DNA from: Gonapodya prolifera JEL478
Taxonomy: Eukaryota; Monoblepharomycota; Monoblepharidomycetes; Monoblepharidales; Gonapodyaceae
Assembly (NCBI GenBank): GCA_001574975.1
Contig: KQ965863.1
Location: forward strand, 68,111 to 118,362
Reading direction: 5' to 3'
Length of the DNA stretch: 50,252 bases
Shown: in pieces, positions 46,201-50,252 of the stretch
How the letters are laid out: the number at the start of each line of letters is the position of its first letter
Numbering within the stretch: the first letter of the stretch is position 1
Notes under the pieces: generated by a model
Seen by the model: the letters and a program-made list of their open reading frames with translations, nothing else
Database searches by the model: none
What the model was told of the DNA's origin: nothing
Position numbers and translations under genes: made by a program

Positions 46201-46457
46201 AGGCTGCGTTGATTGTCTTTCACAGAGGTGTTCACGGCATTGTTTATTGTCCATTAGCTTCTCCTCAATTTTCGTTTATTCGTATCACGCTAATTTGCGC
46301 AAATAAAGACACTCGCAATATAGAAAAAAGATGATCCCATGGGCCCTCTCTCGAATCATCCAATGATGCCCACGAATCAACATACACGTTCTCGAATCAA
46401 TGAATAATGCTCATTGACATTCGTCCAACGACATTTTCGTGCACGTACAAAAAGAAA
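46201..46457. other. Intergenic between convergent loci
   Basis: No gene is visible; the 3' ends of the transporter remnant and CWC27 meet here. Confidence 0.4.
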
Positions 46458-48462
46458 TCATCGTCCAGACGTTTGGCTCCGGCCCCATTCGTCACGAGCA
46501 CCAGGGCGGCCATTCATCCCCGAATGATCAGGAGCCCTATACCGACTCTGGCCCCCAACCCCACCACGTCCACGTGAAGAGCGATCGGATTGTCCCTCTC
46601 CTTGTCGTCGCCCGCCTGGCCTGATGGTATCGAGACTAGCGACAACTCCGACCCCAACAGCGACTCCTTTCGAACCAGTTGCGGAAAGCCGCGTTGCCAG
46701 AGACTCGCGCGGATCGATGACATCGTAGTCCTCAGGTCTAAAATCAAACGCATCATTTCAACATCAATATTGTGCTGTCGAAAATATTCAGCTGGCTTAC
46801 CTGAAAAGATCCTTCGTACCCGCTTCCTTGGGAAACACAAGCTCCGTCTCCCACCATTTGCCTCCTTCTGTTGCTTCGTCACCGCCTCCGAGAAGTCCAG
46901 CAGCATCGTCAACGATGAGATCGAAAGTGTCGATGCAAGACAGACATCCTGCGACATTATGCAAAGCGCAGCGCGGTTTGTCCTCATCGCGCTCAGCAAC
47001 TGGCTCGGGTTCTGACTTCTTCGGCTTTCCGTGTGATTCCTGCTCCTGGAGAACGGTCGCAAACTCATTCATGCGAGATATCAGCTCCGCCTCTCGTCGG
47101 GCCTTCTCCTCCTTTGAAACTTTGCCAGATCGCCGAACATACGTGCTTTTATGCAGGAGATTGGCGTAAGGAGAGTCGCTGTCTAAATCGCGAGTTTTCA
47201 GAGATTTGTGGTTGCGAGACGATGTTGGGGATGGAGACCTCCGGGTGAGCTTCTTCGCTATTTGAGCTATTTCGGCATTCATCGCGGCCCTGCAATGGGA
47301 AAAGCATCTTAGACGAAAAACACGACACCAAATACGCGCACGTTCGGCTCACCGATCAGCGGTCTTTCCAAGCAAGTCAGCAACGCGATTTCGCCCAACA
47401 GCCGAGTGTGAATTATCGTCTGAATCATCGTCATCATCCGAGGATTCGTTCCGCTTTCTTTTCGGTGGTTCGCGCACAACAGCTTGCACGGTGGGTTGAT
47501 TGTCTGACTGCTCCTTTCCACGCACAGGAGCCGATAAGTTGAGTTCTTCTGCAGCAGAGCGCTTTGATAGCCTGGAATCTGTGTCGCCAAGGAGTTCGTG
47601 CGCTGCTGTGATTTTCACTTTCTTAGTTCCATTGGCCTCCTCGGCAGCGCCCTCCTCGTCATCACCAGCGAAAGAGAGGAGTGCTTTGTTTCTGGAGAAA
47701 TAAGAGGATCGGACTTCTAGCATACATTGGCATTTCGGAAACCAGAAGAGGTGCCCTCACTTCTTCCCTTTCACAACTGGCTTAGCTGCCACGATTTCCT
47801 TCTTTTCGGACTCATCAACGCGGCGTGGCAGAACTCGAGGGATAATGTCGTCGAATGGGTTGTTGAGAACGTCAACTGAAAGGACTTTTGGGGGATATAA
47901 CGGACGGTCTGTATGTGGGTCGACCTCCAGCTCGCCCATTTTCATCAAATTGAAGAGCGTATCACCGACTACCTAAGGAAAAGACCGGTTTCGCATCAAT
48001 AGTTCGGTGAGGCGACCTTGGCACGTCGCTGGGCGGTTCTTGTGGAGCACTCACCTTCCCAAACAGTGTATATCGCTTTTGCAACTCATCAGCCCTGTCG
48101 AGAGTAAAGAAAAACTGACTCTTGTTCTCTCCCGGCTCGGCGCTCGCCATCGCCAGCAGCCCTCTCCGGTTGAACCGAAGGCGCTGGTGGAATTCGTCGG
48201 AGAATGCATGATCCCCTCGCGTATCGTAAATGGACTCGCCACCATCGCCCGTGCCAGTCGGGTCACCTCCCTGAATAATGAAGCTGGCTACCAGTCGGTG
48301 GAATATGGTCCCATCGTAATATCCTTCCATCGAAAGCTGTATGAAGTTGCGGGTGGTTTTGGGACACTCCTTGCCCCAGAGCTCGATTTCAAGGTCTCCC
48401 ATCGTCGTATGCATCATGATTTTTGCATTTGTGGCCGGTTCTGTGACATAGGCGTATGACAT
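46458..48462 (-). CDS. CWC27: Spliceosomal cyclophilin CWC27
   Basis: Five exons begin at 48462 (exon 1 to 48055, exon 2 47972-47761, exon 3 from 47691) and end with TGA at 46458. The N-terminal cyclophilin domain has FHRLVASFIIQGGDPTG and SQFFFTLDRADELQKRYTLF. The position of the catalytic Trp of cyclophilin A is Glu here (in ADELQ), as known for CWC27, so isomerase activity is expected to be weak or absent. The domain exit VLNNPFDDIIPRVLPRRV is typical of CWC27. A charged low-complexity part follows, then a C-terminal block (CALHNVAGCLSCIDTFDLIV, WWETELVFPKEAGTKDLFR, PEDYDVIDPRE) and an RGG-like tail. CWC27 works in activated spliceosomes (B-act), recruiting CWC22/eIF4A3 in animals. It is divergent from TrpRS with about 400 nt between starts. 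Confidence 0.92.
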
Positions 48463-48861
48463 CGTCGGTAGAGGAAGGAAACGAATTAGGGTGAATTATA
48501 TTATGGGAAGGGAGGAACAAGTAATGTCTACAATACTGCACCCCACACAAAAAGTCATTTATCTGCAGACCGATGCCATTCCATCTTAGGTGAGCATCAC
48601 AGGGCAGAAAACTCGTGCGCTACAGAGTAGTTTCGATGCACGAGTCAAAACGTAATTTACAATAATAAACGCCTGACCGAATTTGTAGCATGCTTTAGTA
48701 ACAAAATTGAGACATTTTATTCGCCATAATGCTGAGTGGCACGGGTTCTTATAATTCCAGTCGGGTCAGGCCGTCCATGCCACGGCTGAAATAACAGTTC
48801 AGATAAAAGTACATCGCCATTCCCCGCCATCTCCTGAAGAGTCCATCGTCTTTCTGCCATC
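48463..48861. promoter_or_regulatory. Shared upstream region of CWC27 and TrpRS
   Basis: About 400 nt lie between two divergent start codons (48462 minus, 48862 plus), so the promoters of both genes must be here. I see no convincing specific motif. Confidence 0.5.
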
Positions 48862-50252
48862 ATGTCCGATAAGCCAGCTACCGAGGCAACCGCGTCCAAT
48901 GCCGCCCCTGCGGTTGCAGAACAACTTGTCACACCCTGGGACGTAAAGGGAGCTGTGAACGAGGACGGTACACAGGCAGGAATCGACTACGATAAACTGA
49001 TTCAACAGTTTGGGACCCGCAAAATCGAGCCTGCACTCATTGCGCGGTTCGAAAAGGCCATTGGTCGACCTGTCCACCCCCTCCTTCGCCGCGGACTCTT
49101 CTTCTCGCATCGAGAATTGGATGATATCTTGACGAGATTCGAGCAAGGAAAGCCGTTCTTCCTGTACACGGGGCGAGGTCCGTCCGCGAGTTCGATGCAC
49201 CTTGGTCACCTCGTTCCATTCCTGTTCTGCAAGTGAGTGACGGCGACATCATCAGACCACGCAGAGAAATCTCGGAGCTGGATGTTTTGCTTGCGGATCA
49301 CCGATGGCTTTGTTTGATGGCGATCCCGCTGCAAACCGTTTTCTTTTGTCGAATGATTCCTCTTCGCTCGACAGATGGCTCCAGGACGTCTTCCGGTGCC
49401 CGATCGTCATCCAACTCACGGACGACGAGAAGTTCCTCTTCAAGCAGAACTTGAAACTTGAACAGGCAAACCAATACGCGTTTGAAAATGCCAAGGACAT
49501 TATCGCAGCTGGCTTTGACCCTGAGCTGACCTTCATATTCTCCAATTTGAATTATGTCGGGTGAGCACATCGTTAATGGCTGTCCCATATTACCCATTCA
49601 TGTTAAATATTGGTTGATCCAGAGGGGCATTTTACCACAACGTCGTTCGCATCTCAAAGTGTATCACAGCCTCCTCTTCCAAGGCCACGTTCGGATTCAC
49701 GGAAAGTGACAACGTCGGAATGTGGCACTTTGTGTCGGTGCAGGCGGCACCTTCCTTCAGTAACTCTTTCCCCCACATTTTCGGAACCAAGAGCGATATC
49801 CCGTGCCTGATTCCCTGCGCTATCGATCAGGTGACTACAGTCTCACCACTTGAAGTAACTCCCAAGTGAAATCCTTGCGAAAACTCGTATTCCCGTATTT
49901 CAGGACCCCTACTTCCGCCTCACGCGCGACGTCGCCCGGCGACTGAAATACCCCAAACCTTCCCTCCTCCACGCACGTTTCCTCCCCTCCCTTCTGGGCT
50001 CATACACCAAAATGTCTTCGTCCAACGAACAATCCACCCTCCTCCTCACCGACACTCCCGCCCAGATCCGCAACAAGATCAATCGGTTCGCGTTCAGTGG
50101 GGGTAAGGACGATGTCGAGACCCACCGCCGTCTCGGCGGGGACACGGACGTTGACGTGTCGTTCCAGTACCTGAAGTTCTTCTTGGAGGACGACGAAGAG
50201 CTCGAACGGATTCGCGTTGCGTATCGTTCTGGCGCCATGCTGACTGGGGAGT
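48862..50252 (+). CDS. WRS1: Cytosolic tryptophanyl-tRNA synthetase (partial, runs off window)
   Basis: Exons 48862-49232, 49375-49560, 49623-49830 and 49904 to the window end join in frame. It charges tRNA-Trp with tryptophan in the cytosol. The HIGH-type ATP motif is MHLGH in [17 protein letters not shown]. The KMSKS-type motif is KMSSS in [14 protein letters not shown]. Other conserved text: [62 protein letters not shown] and [11 protein letters not shown]. This is the eukaryotic/archaeal form, not the bacterial or mitochondrial one. The N-terminus is a short acidic extension without a WHEP domain. The last about 80 residues lie beyond the window. Confidence 0.95.

Noticed and set aside
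1-50252. CRISPR arrays, bacterial operons, rRNA genes
   Set aside because: No regularly spaced direct repeats, no clustered co-directional intronless genes and no rRNA-like sequence were seen; the window is eukaryotic.

Overview
This is a nuclear contig from a fungus. Genes are split by short GT-AG introns (mostly about 45-140 nt) on both strands, with no operons. Fungal-type housekeeping genes are present: Pat1, Snf4/AMPK gamma, a Tgl-type patatin lipase, Dsk2/ubiquilin, CWC27 and cytosolic TrpRS. A ropporin-like (RIIa/R2D2) flagellar gene at 36796-38038 argues for a zoosporic, flagellated lineage (chytrid or blastoclad grade). That placement is inference; I cannot name the species. Layout. 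1-2.5 kb: no intact gene, but a decayed piece of mitochondrial ribosomal protein bL12m, a decayed integrase-type N-terminus and an AT-rich hairpin. 2.8-6 kb: a disordered nuclear-looking protein and an F-box protein. 6.2-9.2 kb: an eight-exon membrane protein joining two fasciclin domains, one membrane span, a cytosolic SH3 domain and a long tail. 10.1-13.1 kb: two degenerate F-box loci, one with a Cys-rich C-terminus and one with ankyrin repeats. 13.5-17.3 kb: an intact Rieske gene and a broken inverted copy of it, pointing away from each other on either side of a CPPED1-like phosphatase gene. 17.5-20.5 kb: a RapZ-C-like gene with one frame break, then ubiquilin. 21.8-23 kb: a mosaic of a second bL12m fragment and a protein-kinase tail. 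23.3-25.2 kb: AMPK gamma. 25.2-28 kb: gene-poor. 28-33 kb: a disordered protein, a small unknown gene and a patatin-like lipase. 33.3-43.6 kb: Pat1, ropporin-like and a large LIM plus Rap-GAP protein, all on the minus strand. 43.8-46.3 kb: a rhodanese-domain gene and half of a decayed transporter. 46.4-50.2 kb: CWC27 and, divergently, TrpRS, which runs off the window. The genes are mostly independent units. The main themes are mRNA metabolism (Pat1, CWC27), energy and lipid control (AMPK gamma, Tgl lipase), protein quality control (ubiquilin, F-box proteins), small-GTPase and adhesion signalling (LIM/Rap-GAP, FAS1-TM-SH3) and zoospore motility (ropporin). Gene duplication followed by decay is conspicuous between 1 and 23 kb.
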